Assembly: GCF_018406605.1 (NCBI RefSeq)
Contig: NZ_AP024545.1
Location: 2,356,001 to 2,420,000, forward strand
Source: Noviluteimonas caseinilytica
Lineage (GTDB): Bacteria > Pseudomonadota > Gammaproteobacteria > Xanthomonadales > Xanthomonadaceae
Length of the DNA: 64,000 nucleotides
Direction: 5' to 3'
Both the position numbers and the translations under genes were made by a program. The notes below the pieces were generated by a model that was not told where the DNA came from, made no database searches, and saw only the letters and a list, made by a program, of their open reading frames with translations. How positions within the stretch are numbered: position 1 is the first letter of the stretch; each line of letters begins with the position of its first letter. Positions 50,957-59,501 of the stretch are shown one piece after another.

Positions 50957-52000
50957 ATGCCGAAAAAGACCAAGGCCACCTCCGTCGACATCGCGTACCG
51001 CGCCGGCGTTTCGCAGGCGACGGTGTCGCGCGTGTTGCGCGGGAGTCCGCTGGTCAACATCGAGACGCGCAAGCGGGTGGAAGCGGTGGCGCGCGAACTC
51101 AACTACAAGGTCGACCGGCACGCTTCCAGTTTGCGGACGCAGAGGTCGGGGACGTTGGCGTTGCTGCTGTTCGAGGATCCGACGCCGGATGATTCGCACA
51201 TCAATCCGTTTTTCCTTTCGATGCTGGGGTCGATCACGCGTGCGTGCGCGAAGCACGGGCATGACTTGCTGGTGAGTTTCCAGCAGCTGTCCGACGACTG
51301 GCATGCGGATTACGAGAACAGCATGAAGGCGGATGGGTTGATCCTGCTGGGGTACGGGGATTACCTGGCTTACCAGAGCACGCTGGAGCAGCTGGTCGAC
51401 CAGGGGACGCATTTCGTGCGCTGGGGGGCGGTGTTGCCGGGGCAGCCGGGGGTTTCCATTGGCTGCGACAACTTCCATGGTGGGCAGTTGGTGGGCGAAC
51501 ACTTGTATGCGCTGGGGCGGCGGCAGGTGGCGTTCCTCGGGGATGCGTCCAATCGCTATCCGGAATTCTTTGCGCGCTACCGGGGGTGCGGGGTGGCGCT
51601 GCACGATTGGCACGTGACGATGGATCCGTCGTTGCAGGTGGATGCGGAGAGTTCGGAAGAGGCGGGGTATGCGGCGGCGCAGACGTTGTTGGCGCGCGGG
51701 AAACCTTTTGACGCGGTGTTTGCGGCCAGCGATTTGATTGCGATTGGGGCGATGCGGGCGTTGACGGAGTCTGGGTTGCGGGTGCCGGAAGACGTGAGCG
51801 TCGTGGGGTTCGACGATATTCCGATGGCGCGGTTTGCCAATCCGGCGTTGACGACGGTGTACCAGAACACGACGCGGGCGGGCGAGCTGCTGGTCGAGGC
51901 GTTGTTGAAGCAGATTCGGGATGAGCCGATCGAGAGTCAGATGATTCCGGCGTCGTTGATCGTGCGGAAGTCGAGTGGGGCGGTATTCTCCGACATGTGA
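50957..52000 (+). CDS. LacI-family transcriptional regulator
   Basis: A 347-residue repressor-type protein: N-terminal HTH (VDIAYRAGVSQATVSRVLRGSP), hinge (YKVDRHASSLRTQRS) and a periplasmic-binding-protein-like sensor domain, with the C-terminal VPEDVSVVGFDDIPMARFANPALTTV signature. It is the only LacI-type gene in the window and the best candidate for the TGCATACGTATGCA-like operators at 22659, 32011 and 41220. Maltose or a maltodextrin is the likely inducer. No copy of the motif was found before its own gene. Confidence 0.9.
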   Translation: MPKKTKATSVDIAYRAGVSQATVSRVLRGSPLVNIETRKRVEAVARELNYKVDRHASSLRTQRSGTLALLLFEDPTPDDSHINPFFLSMLGSITRACAKHGHDLLVSFQQLSDDWHADYENSMKADGLILLGYGDYLAYQSTLEQLVDQGTHFVRWGAVLPGQPGVSIGCDNFHGGQLVGEHLYALGRRQVAFLGDASNRYPEFFARYRGCGVALHDWHVTMDPSLQVDAESSEEAGYAAAQTLLARGKPFDAVFAASDLIAIGAMRALTESGLRVPEDVSVVGFDDIPMARFANPALTTVYQNTTRAGELLVEALLKQIRDEPIESQMIPASLIVRKSSGAVFSDM

Positions 52001-52064
52001 CGGAACAACTGATGCGTCGAGGTCAGGAATTTCGCGGCTCATAAATTGGCTAGGCAAAGACATC

Positions 52065-53675
52065 ATGTCATTTCGAATCTCAATTCCCACCACTAACGCC
52101 CCATTGGAGCTCAACATAGAGCTTGGCACGTCAACCACGTTCGTCGGAGCCAACGGAAGCGGGAAGTCAAGGCTTGCTGTACATCTCGAAACAGTAGTTC
52201 AGGATCGCAGTCATCGCATTTCGGCACACCGGGCACTTGGCCTTAATCCAAATGTTCCAAAAATCAGCGAAGCGAATGCTAAGCGAGGATTAAAGTTTGG
52301 GCGCCCTGACGAGAGTTCTCAGTTCGGACACCGGCGACTAAATCGATGGCATCAAAAAGAAGCCGTCGCTCTCCTGAACGATTTTGATTTCCTGCTGCAG
52401 GTTCTGTTTGCAGAGCAATCTCGTACGGCACTTGAGACACATCAAAAAGTTCGCCAAGGCCCGCTGGATTCAGCGGCTCCAACAAAGTTCGAGAAGCTGC
52501 AGGACATTTGGCATCACCTGTTACCTCATCGCGAACTCATCATAAGTGGAGATGATGTGCGCGTCCGCGCGCCTGGGACCGAAGTTCTGTACAGCGCGTC
52601 TGAGATGAGCGACGGCGAACGGGCAATTTTCTATCTAACAGGCCAGGTGCTGGTCGCTGAGCAGGGGGCACTGCTTGTGGTGGATGAGCCGGAGCTTCAC
52701 GTCCATCCTTCAATCATGAACAAGCTTTGGGATCAGTTGGAGAATGCGCGACCGGACTGTGCATTTGCATTTATCACCCACGACCTAGAGTTTGCGGCGG
52801 CGCGGGTCGGGCAAAAGTTCATCATTCGCGAATACAGTGCCGGCCCGCGTTGGAAGCTGGAAGCAATGCCAGTCGACGCGGGATTTCCAGAAGAGATCAC
52901 AACGTTGCTGCTGGGTAGCCGTCGGCCGATTCTGTTCGTCGAAGGCGACGGTGGGAGTCTGGATCAGTCGGTGTATCGATGCGTATACCCCGAGTGGACC
53001 GTAGTCCCAATGGGTTCGTGCCAAGACGTTATTCGTGCGGTAGCAACCATGCGAACCAATGCCGCGTTTACTCGACTTCGATGTGCAGGGATCGTTGATG
53101 CCGACGACTATGATGTGACCGAAATTGAACGTTTGACGGAACTGGGCGTTTCAGTTTTGCCGGTTTCGGAATTGGAGAATGTGTTTCTCCTTCCCAATAT
53201 TTCAAGAGAGATTGCGCGAGCGGAACATCTAGACGACACCGAGATCGAGGCGCGGCTAGGTGAACTACGCACCGAACTCCTAACCATCGCTGCGCAGCCT
53301 GAGTCGATTGATGCTGTGGTCCGTCGTCACACGGTTCGACGAATTGATCGCTTGGTAAAGCGAATAGACGTTAGCCGAGAACGCTCAATTGACCAGATTG
53401 ATTCGGAGTTTCGCGCGCAAGCGCACGCCCTGAACATTCATGGGCTTGCTGAAGATCGAAGGAGGGGAATTAACGCAGCAATTGCTGCACAAGATCTGCC
53501 TGCACTTCTTGCGCTTTTAGACAACAAAGGACTGATTGCCCGCGCCGCGAGCCGGTTGCGCAGTACCAGGCTTGATTCGTTTGAGTCATGGCTTGCTCGT
53601 ATTCTTCTCAACGACCGCGCGCCGGCCCTTGTTGCAGCATTACGCGCCGCTTTGCCCCGGCTATCGTCTGCATAG
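52065..53675 (+). CDS. OLD-like ATPase with C-terminal TOPRIM/DUF4435 domain
   Basis: A 536-residue protein. ATPase part: Walker A GANGSGKS at residues 28-35, ABC-type signature SEMSDGERAIFYL near 185 and Walker B LLVVDEPELHVHP near 205. From about residue 288, a TOPRIM/DUF4435-like nuclease domain follows: RPILFVEGDGGSLDQSVYR and RCAGIVDADDYD, giving the Glu and Asp-X-Asp needed for metal binding. This architecture (AAA plus TOPRIM) is that of OLD-family nucleases, several of which act in phage defence. Base composition is visibly lower in GC and codon use differs from neighbours, pointing to transfer. The target and partner are unknown. Confidence 0.82.
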   Translation: MSFRISIPTTNAPLELNIELGTSTTFVGANGSGKSRLAVHLETVVQDRSHRISAHRALGLNPNVPKISEANAKRGLKFGRPDESSQFGHRRLNRWHQKEAVALLNDFDFLLQVLFAEQSRTALETHQKVRQGPLDSAAPTKFEKLQDIWHHLLPHRELIISGDDVRVRAPGTEVLYSASEMSDGERAIFYLTGQVLVAEQGALLVVDEPELHVHPSIMNKLWDQLENARPDCAFAFITHDLEFAAARVGQKFIIREYSAGPRWKLEAMPVDAGFPEEITTLLLGSRRPILFVEGDGGSLDQSVYRCVYPEWTVVPMGSCQDVIRAVATMRTNAAFTRLRCAGIVDADDYDVTEIERLTELGVSVLPVSELENVFLLPNISREIARAEHLDDTEIEARLGELRTELLTIAAQPESIDAVVRRHTVRRIDRLVKRIDVSRERSIDQIDSEFRAQAHALNIHGLAEDRRRGINAAIAAQDLPALLALLDNKGLIARAASRLRSTRLDSFESWLARILLNDRAPALVAALRAALPRLSSA

Positions 53676-53763
53676 TTGAAGAGGTCACAAGGGGCGGTTC
53701 AAGGTGTTGGCCGGTGACTCGGCAGAAGCATGACGAACAGAAGATGCGCACGCGTTGAGCCGA

Positions 53764-54447
53764 TCAAGTGAGCTGCTCCATTTCCTGAAGCGCAGCTAGC
53801 AGCAGCGCCTCAAGCTGGCTTGACTTCATGAGGAGGTCTCTTAATTCAGGGTCGTTTGGACTGAGTGGGGGAGTTTGCACAGAAGGACGGCGATTCATAA
53901 GGCCTGCGCCTAATTTGCGAACTTCAATGTTTAGTAGATTCACATCTGCCGAAACGAATATCTTGGCCGCGGAAGCGGCCGAGGCGTATGCAGAGAATCT
54001 CTTGATCAATGCTTGTCGATCGTCATTCCAGACGGATTGGTTAGCCTGTCCATTCGATTGCGGAATGATCATTTGCGCGCCCACGTTGGTATCAATTCCC
54101 ATGTGCGCCTCGAGTAAATTGGCGACTACCACGAACTTTCGTTCTGCTACTCGAAGTGCAAGCGCTTTCTTTATCTCTTGCGCCGCGCGAATGCGCTCGG
54201 TTTCTGCAATGAGCGATACCTTGTATGCCTCTAGTTCGCGCTCCAGACTCGCCGTGTGGGCTGCCAGTTCTCTTGCATGGCGTGATTTGAGTTCCTCCAA
54301 ATCTGACATCAGTGCGCGCGAAAGTACTTGTTTGATTTTCTCCCTGTAGTAAAAGGCGAGAAGCGCTACGAAGGCGAGAAAGAGTGGCGTTGTCCTGGCG
54401 AGCCAGTCAAGGAAGTGTACGAGTGACGAGATTCGGGCCGATTCCAT
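53764..54447 (-). CDS. Membrane-anchored coiled-coil protein, island gene
   Basis: A 227-residue protein: one N-terminal membrane helix (TTPLFLAFVALLAFYY, ~19-34), then a long predicted coiled coil (LSRALMSDLEELKSRHARELAAHTASLERELEAYKVSLIAETERIRAAQEI, ~42-95) and a helical C-terminal part. It is AT-richer than the core genes, like the OLD-like gene that it faces tail to tail 88 nt away. No family was recognised. It could be a membrane effector or sensor working with the ATPase, but that is speculation from proximity. Confidence 0.68.
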   Translation of the reverse strand: MESARISSLVHFLDWLARTTPLFLAFVALLAFYYREKIKQVLSRALMSDLEELKSRHARELAAHTASLERELEAYKVSLIAETERIRAAQEIKKALALRVAERKFVVVANLLEAHMGIDTNVGAQMIIPQSNGQANQSVWNDDRQALIKRFSAYASAASAAKIFVSADVNLLNIEVRKLGAGLMNRRPSVQTPPLSPNDPELRDLLMKSSQLEALLLAALQEMEQLT

Positions 54448-54697
54448 GGGTGAGTTGGTCCTTGTGATCGAGTTCGCCAGTAACCGTGCCCCTTCTCGTT
54501 CGTCAACTCGAAGGCTTAGTCGTTAGAACTTGGACGTAGTGTCGCCTCTGTACTTGTATGCCGAACGGGGTGCTAAAGGGCAGCCCGCTTGAAGTGGCTA
54601 AACGCAAGGGGTGGCCCGGAGTGGCCAGTGATCGAAAGGTGAGCTCACCGATGTGTTGCTGTGAGCAGTGTTCACTCCCGTCTCCTTTGGAAGCACA
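54448..54697. other. Right edge of the AT-richer island
   Basis: 250 bp without a supported gene between the coiled-coil gene and rlmB. Composition changes to the host pattern near 54690. No tRNA, integrase or clear direct repeat was found to mark an attachment site. Confidence 0.4.
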
Positions 54698-55456
54698 ATG
54701 CCCCCCATGACCAAGCAACAATCCCCCTGGATCGCCGGCATCAATGCCGTGGCGTCCGCCGTTGAACACGACGCCGAGAACGTCCGCGAGGTGCTCCTCG
54801 AGGCCGGCGCCAAGAATCCCCGGATTACCGAGATCGAGACCCAGGCGCGGCGCGTGGGGATCGAGGTGCGGCGCGTAGCGCAGAACGCGCTCGATGGGGT
54901 GGCCGGGGGGCTGCGCCACCAGGGGGCGGTCGCGCGGTATGCGGCGGCCAAGACCTGGGACGAGAACGAGCTGGAGGGGCTGGTCGAGGCGGCGGCGGGC
55001 AAGGCGCTCGTGCTCGTCCTCGACGGGGTGCAGGATCCGCACAACCTCGGGGCGTGCCTGCGCAGTGCGGCGGCCGCGGCGGTGACGGCGGTGGTGATTC
55101 CGAAGGACAAGGCGGTGCAAGTCAACGCGACCGTGCGCAAGACATCGGCCGGTGCGGCGGACAACATTCCCGTCGTGCGCGTGACCAACCTGTCGCGGTG
55201 CCTGCGCGACCTGCAGCAGCAGGGCGTGTGGATCTACGGGCTGGCAGGCGATGCCGAGGCGTCGCTGTATGGGATCGATCTGAAGGGCAACGTCGCGCTG
55301 GTGCTCGGCGGCGAGGCCGATGGGCTGCGCCGCCTCACGCGCGAGAACTGCGACCAACTGGTGCGCATTCCGATGCCCGGTGAATTCGAAAGCCTCAATG
55401 TCTCGGTGGCGACGGGCGTGGCCCTGTTCGAAGCCGTGCGGCAGCGCCTCGCATGA
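54698..55456 (+). CDS. rlmB: 23S rRNA (guanosine-2'-O-)-methyltransferase, SpoU family
   Basis: A 252-residue SPOUT methyltransferase. The substrate-binding N-domain (SPWIAGINAVASAVEHDAENVREVLLEAG) is followed by the knotted catalytic domain with LVLDGVQDPHNLGACLRSAAAAAVTAVVIPKD, VLGGEADGLRRLTRENCDQLVRIPMPG and SLNVSVATGVALFE, the three SpoU motifs. In E. coli, RlmB methylates G2251 in the P loop of 23S rRNA. GGAAG precedes the chosen ATG; an ATG at 54707 is possible. The stop overlaps the next gene (ATGA). Confidence 0.92.
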   Translation: MPPMTKQQSPWIAGINAVASAVEHDAENVREVLLEAGAKNPRITEIETQARRVGIEVRRVAQNALDGVAGGLRHQGAVARYAAAKTWDENELEGLVEAAAGKALVLVLDGVQDPHNLGACLRSAAAAAVTAVVIPKDKAVQVNATVRKTSAGAADNIPVVRVTNLSRCLRDLQQQGVWIYGLAGDAEASLYGIDLKGNVALVLGGEADGLRRLTRENCDQLVRIPMPGEFESLNVSVATGVALFEAVRQRLA

Positions 55457-55704
55457 GCCTGCACTGGTACGACTTCGTGGGATTCGCGGGGACGCTGGCG
55501 ATCCTGGTGGCGTTCTTCCTGCTGCAGGCGGGGAAGATGGATGGCAACGGGCGCGCGTACCAGCTGGTGAACATGTTTGGCGCGGCGGCGATCCTGGTCA
55601 CGTTGCTGGGGAGTTTCAACGTGGCGGTGTTCGTGCTTGAAAGCGCATGGGTGCTGGTGAGTGGGTATGGATTGTGGCGGGGGCGAAAGGCGCGACCGGG
55701 CTGA
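55453..55704 (+). CDS. Small membrane protein (CBU_0592-like)
   Basis: An 83-residue protein with three hydrophobic helices (YDFVGFAGTLAILVAFFLLQ, YQLVNMFGAAAILVTLLGSF, VAVFVLESAWVLVSGYGLW), the usual pattern of the CBU_0592 family. The ATG overlaps the rlmB stop. Function unknown. Confidence 0.75.
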   Translation: MSLHWYDFVGFAGTLAILVAFFLLQAGKMDGNGRAYQLVNMFGAAAILVTLLGSFNVAVFVLESAWVLVSGYGLWRGRKARPG

Positions 55705-55719
55705 AGAAGGGGCGGCACG

Positions 55720-56127
55720 ATGCATCGATGGCTGGCGCAAGGCGCTTTGACCAGCATGGCCTTCATGCTTGCCGCGCTCGCCGGATGTAGCACCACGCAG
55801 CAATACACCCGGGCCGTGCATGCACTCCACACCGAGGCGCCGCACCTGTGGTGCTGGACGTCGACTGCCAGCTTGTCGCCCACGTATCACGGTGCACGGT
55901 GCAGCGAATCGACGGACGCCGACCTGGCCGAGGCGCAATGCATCAAGACACTCTCGGACGCGGCTACGCATCGACCCGGAGTGAATTCGGCGAAGCGGGA
56001 TGTCGAATCGTGCATGCGCGACGAGGGGTGGTCGCTCTTCCCCCTTGCGTTCTATCTCCAGACGCACGACACGCGGAATTGCCGCGTGCAGGACGATCCG
56101 CTGGTGTGGTGTCCGGACTGGGAGTAA
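55720..56127 (+). CDS. Small Cys-rich lipoprotein
   Basis: A 135-residue protein with a lipoprotein signal (MAFMLAALAGC, lipobox LAGC) and six further cysteines in the mature part (LWCW, ARCSES, AQCIK, ESCMRD, RNCRVQ, VWCPDWE), probably paired as disulfides in the periplasm. GAAGGGGCGG precedes the ATG. No family recognised. Confidence 0.7.
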   Translation: MHRWLAQGALTSMAFMLAALAGCSTTQQYTRAVHALHTEAPHLWCWTSTASLSPTYHGARCSESTDADLAEAQCIKTLSDAATHRPGVNSAKRDVESCMRDEGWSLFPLAFYLQTHDTRNCRVQDDPLVWCPDWE

Positions 56128-56130
56128 TGC

Positions 56131-56550
56131 CTACAAAAACGGATTCGCCCGATGCCGCGTATCCCGCGGGATATCGATGTGCCGCGTCGCCAGGATCCGG
56201 TCCAGTCCCATCCGCATGTCGGTGAACGCCACGCGCACCGCGTCCTTCGACACCGCTTTCTCCGCACACGTGCCGGACATGGGCGAGGCGATGAACATGC
56301 CGTCCTTCCAGGGCAGCACGATCAGCAGCGCGTAGTCGGATTCCACCGAGGTGTAGACGAAGCCGTGTTCGAGGTCGGCCATGTCCAGCTGGGCGGCCAG
56401 TTCGAGCACGGGCACGGCGAGTTCGTCGAGCACGCTGACGCCATCGACCGTGATGCGCAGCGACGCGGTGATGTTGAGGAAGCGCTCGGCCGCCGACCCC
56501 ATGGGGCCGTCGAGGGTGAGGGGGCCGAGTTCGATGTTGATGCGATTCAT
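56131..56550 (-). CDS. Uncharacterised protein
   Basis: A 139-residue soluble protein with alternating beta and helix (RINIELGPLTLDGPMGSAAERFLNITASLRITVDG; ESDYALLIVLPWKDGMFIASP). No signal, membrane helix or catalytic motif. Convergent with the lipoprotein gene, 3 nt apart. Function unknown. Confidence 0.6.
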   Translation of the reverse strand: MNRINIELGPLTLDGPMGSAAERFLNITASLRITVDGVSVLDELAVPVLELAAQLDMADLEHGFVYTSVESDYALLIVLPWKDGMFIASPMSGTCAEKAVSKDAVRVAFTDMRMGLDRILATRHIDIPRDTRHRANPFL

Positions 56551-56740
56551 GCCGAAGGGGTCGGGGCGGCGCTTGAGTCTATGGCGGCGTGGACGAGCTT
56601 AGGCCTGCGGTCGTTAAGGATGCTTGCTGCGCGGGGCGGGATCGCGTCTATTACCAATTCAGAGTCGGGGCGCGCGAGGTTTCTGGAATGAATCGAATTT
56701 GCCGGCCTGTAGCGCTGGGTTCGCTCGCGGGGCTCTGCGC

Positions 56741-57127
56741 ATGCAGGCAGACCGGCGCGAGGACAAAGTGGCGCCGCTTCGCATGACGACTTGGCAGGAT
56801 GTCGTTGGCATGGGATTCGCGCTCGTTTTCGTCAACGCGCTGGCGTGGACCTTGCTGTACCTCATGTCCCTGGGCCAGCTTTCCGCCGAGGTGCAGAAGC
56901 AGGATCCAGGGAAGTGGCGGGAGATCCGCGCAAACGGGGCGCTGGTCGAAACGCGGATGAAGACTGGATTTCGCGTGTTGCGCATGTACCTCGGCGATCC
57001 CTCGGGGTTGTCGCTGCGCGGTCGGGCTGGCGAGGTTGCGGCGATTGCGCGCTTTCGCCTCACCGTGGGCGTCATGTCGATGTGCGCCCTTTTCATCGCG
57101 ATGGGCGTGCTGGCTTCGATCGATTAG
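56741..57127 (+). CDS. Small two-helix membrane protein
   Basis: A protein of about 128 residues with two membrane helices (VVGMGFALVFVNALAWTLLYLMSLG and FRLTVGVMSMCALFIAMGVLASI) separated by about 60 polar residues. The start is uncertain: a GTG at 56768 has a good GAGGA site and an ATG at 56783 gives the tightest protein. Its stop overlaps the convergent rnt stop by four bases. Function unknown. Confidence 0.6.
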   Translation: MQADRREDKVAPLRMTTWQDVVGMGFALVFVNALAWTLLYLMSLGQLSAEVQKQDPGKWREIRANGALVETRMKTGFRVLRMYLGDPSGLSLRGRAGEVAAIARFRLTVGVMSMCALFIAMGVLASID

Positions 57128-57786
57128 CCAGGCGGCGCGATCTCGGACCACCGATTCGCCACCGCACAAAACAACGCCGCCGTCTTCTCCGCGTCGTACA
57201 CCGCGGAATGCGCTTCCTCGCCGTTCCACTCGATGCCCGCCGCCTGCACCGCACGCGCCAGCACGGTTTGCCCGAACGCCACGCCACCCAGCGATACCGT
57301 GTCGAACACGCTGAAGGGGTGGAACGGGTTGCGCTTGTGCTGCACGCGTGCGACGGCGGCGTTGAGGAAATTCAAATCGAAATGCGCGTTGTGGCCGACG
57401 AGGATCGCGCGCTGGCAGTGGTGTTTCTTGACCGCGGCGCGCACGGCAGCGAACACGTGGTCCAGGCCTTCCTTTTCTTCCTTCGCGAAACGGAAGGGGT
57501 GGTCCAGGCGGATGCCGGTGATCTCGAGGGACTTGGGGTCGATTTCGAGGCCGGGCGCGGGATGGAAGTGCGCGCTGCTGACTTCGCCGGGGATGTACCG
57601 GCCCTGGTCGTCGAGGTCGATCGGGATCGCGGCCATTTCCAGCAGCGCGTGCTTCTGCCAGTCGAAGCCGCCGGTTTCCACGTCGACGATGACGGGGAGG
57701 TAGCCGCGGAAGCGGTCGGCCATGCGGCGGAACGCGGGGGGCGCGGCGTCGGGGGCGGGGAGGGGCGGGGATTCGGACTGCGTCAT
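57124..57786 (-). CDS. rnt: Ribonuclease T
   Basis: A 220-residue DEDDh exonuclease: ExoI VIVDVETGGFD, the EITG substrate segment, ExoII LVGHNAHFDLNFL and ExoIII AHSAVYDAEKTAALF. RNase T trims the 3' ends of tRNA and other stable RNAs as a homodimer. Length and motif spacing are normal. An extra Pro/Ala-rich N-terminus of about 18 residues precedes the core. Confidence 0.92.
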   Translation of the reverse strand: MTQSESPPLPAPDAAPPAFRRMADRFRGYLPVIVDVETGGFDWQKHALLEMAAIPIDLDDQGRYIPGEVSSAHFHPAPGLEIDPKSLEITGIRLDHPFRFAKEEKEGLDHVFAAVRAAVKKHHCQRAILVGHNAHFDLNFLNAAVARVQHKRNPFHPFSVFDTVSLGGVAFGQTVLARAVQAAGIEWNGEEAHSAVYDAEKTAALFCAVANRWSEIAPPG

Positions 57787-57854
57787 GGGGCGCAGGGTAC
57801 CGGAACGCGTTGCTGGCCTCGGGGTTCGACGCGATCGGAGCGTCCCCATTCCAG

Positions 57855-57875
57855 CCTCCCCCCGGTGGGGGGAGG
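57855..57875. repeat. GC palindrome CCTCCCCCC-n3-GGGGGGAGG
   Basis: A perfect 9-bp inverted repeat between phoU and rnt, of the same style as the palindrome inside the pullulanase-esterase gene. It lacks a T tract, so it is a REP-like element rather than a standard terminator. Confidence 0.5.
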
Positions 57876-57884
57876 GGCAACAAC

Positions 57885-58583
57885 TCAGGCGCTGTTGGTG
57901 GCGTCGCGCTTTTCGCGCGGCGGCAGCTGCTCTTCGCCGTGCACGAGGAACCACACGTTCTCCGCGATGTTGGTCGCGTGGTCGCCGATGCGTTCCAGGT
58001 TCTTCGCCATGAACAGCAGGTGCGTGCACGGGGTGATCGCGCGCGCGTCTTCCATCATGTAGGTCAGCAGTTCGCGGAACAGGCCGGTGTAGAGCGTGTC
58101 CAGTTCGGCGTCGCGGTTGCGCACGCGCTGGGCGGCGTCGGCGTCCAGGTCGCGGTACGCGTCCAGCACGTCGCGCACCTGCTGCGCGGCCAGGCGGCCC
58201 AGCGCATCCAGGCCACGCGTATGCGGCAGCGGGGGCGAGAGGTTCAGGGCGGTCGAACGCTTGGCGACGTTGGCGGCGTAGTCGCCGATGCGTTCGATGT
58301 CGGCGCTCACCTTCAGCGCGGCCAGGATGATGCGCAGGTCGCGGGCCATCGGGCCGCGCAACGCCAGGCGCATCACGTCGTGGTCGATCGCGCGTTCGAT
58401 GGCGTCGATGGCTTCGTCGTTGGCGACGATGCGTTCGGCGGCCTTGTCGTCGCGGCGTTCCACCACGTCCAGCGCGGCATCCAGCTGCGCGGCGGCCATG
58501 TGGCCCATGCGCAGGATTTCCTCGAGCAGGCGGCGCTGTTCGTCGTCGTAACTCTTCACGATATGGTCGTGCATCTGATTCAT
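57885..58583 (-). CDS. phoU: Phosphate signalling regulator PhoU
   Basis: A 232-residue all-helical protein with two PhoU repeats, each ending in the metal-binding type pattern (VSADIERIGDYAANVAKRS and MAKNLERIGDHATNIAENVWF). It links the Pst transporter to the PhoR/PhoB system and damps phosphate uptake when phosphate is plentiful. Last gene of the pst operon, 129 nt after pstB. Confidence 0.95.
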   Translation of the reverse strand: MNQMHDHIVKSYDDEQRRLLEEILRMGHMAAAQLDAALDVVERRDDKAAERIVANDEAIDAIERAIDHDVMRLALRGPMARDLRIILAALKVSADIERIGDYAANVAKRSTALNLSPPLPHTRGLDALGRLAAQQVRDVLDAYRDLDADAAQRVRNRDAELDTLYTGLFRELLTYMMEDARAITPCTHLLFMAKNLERIGDHATNIAENVWFLVHGEEQLPPREKRDATNSA

Positions 58584-58712
58584 TACCCTTCTTCTCGATG
58601 AGGTCGCCGCTGCCGTCCATGGCGCAACATTCGTGCTTCGGATCGTCCGGCCCGGCCATCCATGGCCGGGCGTTCGGCAAGCCGCGCGGCAGTGCCGCGC
58701 AAGCGGCTTACC

Positions 58713-59501
58713 TCACCCAAACCGCCCCGTAATGTAGTCCTCGGTCTGCTGCTTCGAGGGATTGGAAAAGATCGTCGCCGTCTCGCCGTGCTCGACCATG
58801 TCGCCCAGGTACATGAAGGCGGTGTAGTCCGACACGCGCGCGGCCTGCTGCATGTTGTGCGTCACAATCATGATCGTGTACGTCTGCTTGAGGTCTTCCA
58901 CCAGCTGCTCGATGCGGCTGGTGGAAATGGGATCGAGCGCGGAGGTCGGTTCGTCCAGCAGCAGCACGTCGGGGCGCAGGGCCACGGCGCGCGCGATGCA
59001 CAGGCGCTGCTGCTGTCCGCCGGACAGGCCCAGCGCGCTCTGCTTCATCTTGTCCTTCACCTCGTCCCACAACGCGGCCTGGCGCAGCGCTTCTTCCACG
59101 CGCGCGTCCATCTCGGCCTTCGACAGGCGTTCGTGGTGGCGGATGCCGTAGGCGACGTTCTCGTAGATCGTCATCGGGAAGGGCACCGGCTTCTGGAACA
59201 CCATGCCCACCTTGCTGCGCAGGCGGTTGAGCGGGTACTTCGGATCCAGTACGTCCTCGCCGTCCAGCAGCACCTGGCCGCTGGCCACTTGCTTCGGGTA
59301 CAGCGCGTAGATGCGGTTGAAGATGCGCAGCAGCGTGGACTTCCCGCAGCCCGAGGGGCCGATCAGCGCGGTGACGCGCTTCTCCGGGATGTCCATGTTG
59401 ATGTTGCGCACGGCGTGGAAATCGCCGTAGTGGAAGTTGAGCCCGCGGGCGGCGAGTTTCATGGGGGCCTGCACGGTTTCGAGTCGGGTCATCATGTTCA
59501 T
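58713..59501 (-). CDS. pstB: Phosphate ABC transporter ATP-binding protein
   Basis: A 262-residue ABC ATPase: Walker A GPSGCGKST, Q loop VFQKPVPFP, signature LSGGQQQRL, Walker B VLLLDEPTSALD and the THNMQQAARVSD switch, all standard for PstB. Its ATG overlaps the pstA stop (ATGA). Confidence 0.96.
   Translation of the reverse strand: MNMMTRLETVQAPMKLAARGLNFHYGDFHAVRNINMDIPEKRVTALIGPSGCGKSTLLRIFNRIYALYPKQVASGQVLLDGEDVLDPKYPLNRLRSKVGMVFQKPVPFPMTIYENVAYGIRHHERLSKAEMDARVEEALRQAALWDEVKDKMKQSALGLSGGQQQRLCIARAVALRPDVLLLDEPTSALDPISTSRIEQLVEDLKQTYTIMIVTHNMQQAARVSDYTAFMYLGDMVEHGETATIFSNPSKQQTEDYITGRFG

Noticed and set aside
52000..54697. Integrated phage or genomic island with attachment sites
   Set aside because: No integrase, tRNA or direct repeat was found, so only a compositional island is claimed.
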